Shown piece after piece: positions 31,242 to 32,447 of a stretch of 32,447 bases of DNA. This DNA is from Streptomyces prunicolor NBRC 13075. Its GTDB lineage: Bacteria > Actinomycetota > Actinomycetes > Streptomycetales > Streptomycetaceae. The notes under the pieces are model-generated. The model was not told where the DNA came from. It worked only from the letters and a program-made list of their open reading frames with translations, and searched no databases. The position numbers were made by a program, and so were the translations under genes. The stretch covers positions 1-32,447 of the forward strand of contig NZ_BARF01000153.1 of assembly GCF_000367365.1 (NCBI RefSeq), written 5' to 3'. Each line of letters begins with the position of its first letter. The first letter of the stretch is position 1.

Positions 31242-31934
31242 ATGCTCGACGCAACCGTGTCGCAGGCGGAAGCCGACCTGCACGCCAAGCCGCACACGCT
31301 GGGCGCAGCAGTCGCCGCTCTGCCCATCACGGCGGGCCTGTACGCCTGGTGGGCCCCGCCAGAGGTGCTGGCCCCCTTCGGCGGGCCGGTGAATGAGAGC
31401 GATCCCGGACAGCGCCTTCTCTACCTCGGCAAGGCCAAGCGGCTGCGGACCCGCATCATCTCCAACCACCTGAGGGACTCAGGCCGCTCCACCCTGCGCC
31501 GCACATTGGCGGGGTGGCTGATGCCGGCCGAGGGCTACCGCACCACGTGGACCGACCGCGTCGTCCTGACCCCCGAGGACGAGCAGCGCCTCACCGACTG
31601 GATGCGCGAACACCTCCGCCTCACCTGGAGCGAGCGCCCCGATCCCGTCCCCCCACTGGGTCATCCGAACCCCTTGACCCGCCAACGTCGGCGCAGCCAG
31701 TCGCCAGCCTCCCCGAGAGCGACGAGAAAGACCGCCGAAGCCGCGCACCGGGCCGGCGAGGCGGGCTGTGCCAGCGCCTTGCCCAGAAGCCAGAGAACCA
31801 AGGCGAGCAGCGCCCACCAGATACCGAGCGACAAGGCAACACGTCCCGTCCGCGAGCTCACATCGATCCAGGCCGACGCGCGCCCGGAGTGTCGCCCGGT
31901 CCGGGCTGCTCGGCGGCGCCCATTTCCAGACTGA
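31242..31934 (+). CDS. GIY-YIG nuclease-like protein with a read-through C-terminus
   Basis: The first 135 residues form a GIY-YIG-like domain: ITAGLYAWW (about 29-37), LLYLGKAKRLRTRIISNHL (about 59-77) and STLRRTLAGWL. Such domains cut or bind DNA, often in repair or mobile elements. After SERPDP (about 137) the sequence turns Arg/Pro-rich and lies entirely antisense to the small membrane protein and TerD genes, an overlap of 274 bases. The usual C-terminus was probably lost at a junction near 31650. ATG 31242 has no clear Shine-Dalgarno. Truncation is likely; activity doubtful. Confidence 0.6.
   Translation: MLDATVSQAEADLHAKPHTLGAAVAALPITAGLYAWWAPPEVLAPFGGPVNESDPGQRLLYLGKAKRLRTRIISNHLRDSGRSTLRRTLAGWLMPAEGYRTTWTDRVVLTPEDEQRLTDWMREHLRLTWSERPDPVPPLGHPNPLTRQRRRSQSPASPRATRKTAEAAHRAGEAGCASALPRSQRTKASSAHQIPSDKATRPVRELTSIQADARPECRPVRAARRRPFPD
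31661..31861 (-). CDS. Small membrane protein coupled to TerD
   Basis: 66 residues with two hydrophobic segments (VALSLGIWWALLALVLWLLGKAL at about 8-30, and CAASAVFLVALGEAG at about 40-54) and a basic tail. GTG 31861 overlaps the TerD stop (GTGA), a typical coupling signal that supports a real gene. No family recognised; co-production with TerD suggests a membrane partner. Confidence 0.6.
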   Translation of the reverse strand: MSSRTGRVALSLGIWWALLALVLWLLGKALAQPASPARCAASAVFLVALGEAGDWLRRRWRVKGFG

Positions 31935-32433
31935 AGACCGGCGGGTCGCTGTCGAAGCCCCGGATCATGTCGTGGAACTCCCAGGCACCGGAGCCGTCCC
32001 TCGTGAACTCCGCGACCGTCGTGGCGGTCGAGTCGGCGACCCGGGCGAAGTCGTCTGCCAGCACTTCCCTGTATCCCTCGACGACCAGCACACCGGCATT
32101 CGCCATGTCGCCGAACGTCCGGCGCCCGCCGTCCTGATGGATGGCCACCCCGACCACGACCCGGCCGTAGGCGGATGCCAGCCGGTCGAACTCCAGACTC
32201 ATGACCTCGACGTAGCCCAAGCCCAGCCCGGTCCGGCTGTGCCGGGACATGTTGATGGTGCCGTCGGGTGACCGGCTGTCGTAGTGGACGACATAGACCG
32301 GCCGCCCGTAGACGTCGTCCGCGGAGTAGGTCGCGGCGATGATGTCGAGATGCCGAGGCGGTTCCCCCAGGGGACTCGGATCCCATTTCAGTCGCACCTC
32401 GACCTTCCCAAGCCCCTTGCCCGCGCTGCTCAC
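31858..32433 (-). CDS. TerD-family protein (tellurium-resistance/stress)
   Basis: A 191-residue TerD domain: VEVRLKWDPSPLGEPPRHLDIIAATY, VYVVHYDSRSPDGTINMSRHSRTG, YVEVMSLEFDRLASAYGRVVVGVAIHQDGGRRTFGDMAN and TTVAEFTRDGSGAWEFHDMIRGFDSDP. TerD proteins bind Ca2+ and act in envelope or stress responses in Streptomyces, where many copies occur. GTG 32433 has AAAGG 9 bases upstream and is only 14 bases from the window edge, so the promoter is outside. It is coupled to a small membrane protein. The C-terminal 20 residues are Pro/Gly-rich and variable. Confidence 0.9.
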   Translation of the reverse strand: MSSAGKGLGKVEVRLKWDPSPLGEPPRHLDIIAATYSADDVYGRPVYVVHYDSRSPDGTINMSRHSRTGLGLGYVEVMSLEFDRLASAYGRVVVGVAIHQDGGRRTFGDMANAGVLVVEGYREVLADDFARVADSTATTVAEFTRDGSGAWEFHDMIRGFDSDPPVFSLEMGAAEQPGPGDTPGARRPGSM

Positions 32434-32447
32434 CGGACACCACCTTT

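Noticed and set aside
1..32447. CRISPR arrays, complete rRNA genes or a prophage
   Set aside because: No regularly spaced repeats, no rRNA-like sequence and no phage structural genes were seen on reading both strands.

Overview
The window is GC-rich throughout. Its gene families are typical of a Streptomyces-type actinobacterium: TetR, MarR, MerR, PucR and orphan NarL regulators, TerD, DUF4142, SulP, a ClC channel with CBS domains, and GlxA-like remnants. GTG starts, 4-base GTGA/ATGA overlaps and short AGGAG ribosome sites recur. It looks like accessory chromosome: small operons on both strands, separated by at least five decayed genes, three of them transposase relics. All assignments come from reading the sequence; no database search was made.

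Left part (1-5772): a compact lipid cassette. A diiron acyl-ACP desaturase faces away from an ACP / second desaturase / ketosynthase operon, and an acyl-CoA-oxidase-like gene converges on the ketosynthase. The ACP is dedicated to the operon, so the likely job is to elongate a tethered acyl chain and desaturate it. The cassette ends at the 3' end of a tRNA (T arm plus acceptor strand, no 5' half) followed by a terminator, which looks like an integration scar.

Middle-left (6135-12414): a MerR regulator with an inverted-repeat operator faces a SulP anion permease; then comes an orphan NarL-type response regulator with a leaderless-looking promoter. A tightly coupled minus-strand operon follows: radical SAM enzyme, uracil-phosphoribosyltransferase-like protein, MFS exporter. 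It reads as a small, unrecognised biosynthesis-and-export system, and with the lipid cassette it is the best candidate for new biology here.

Centre (12600-20660): ClC channel behind a 15-bp palindrome, a TetR gene without its HTH, a methyltransferase, a tandem pair of exported DUF4142 paralogues with matching upstream motifs, a RibD/DHFR-like reductase, an IS5-type relic, a secreted cupredoxin-like protein with altered ligands, and a probable lipoprotein gene broken by an amber stop.

Right part (20738-32433): MarR; a TetR-ABC ATPase-ABC permease export operon; a tautomerase-like/YHS fusion; two coupled ion transporters (CPA-type Na+/H+ antiporter and an ArsB/NhaD-type permease); a STAS protein with Asp at the usual phospho-Ser position; a small-membrane-protein/CBS operon facing a PucR regulator; a GlxA-like relic; and a GIY-YIG gene converging on a TerD/small-membrane-protein pair.
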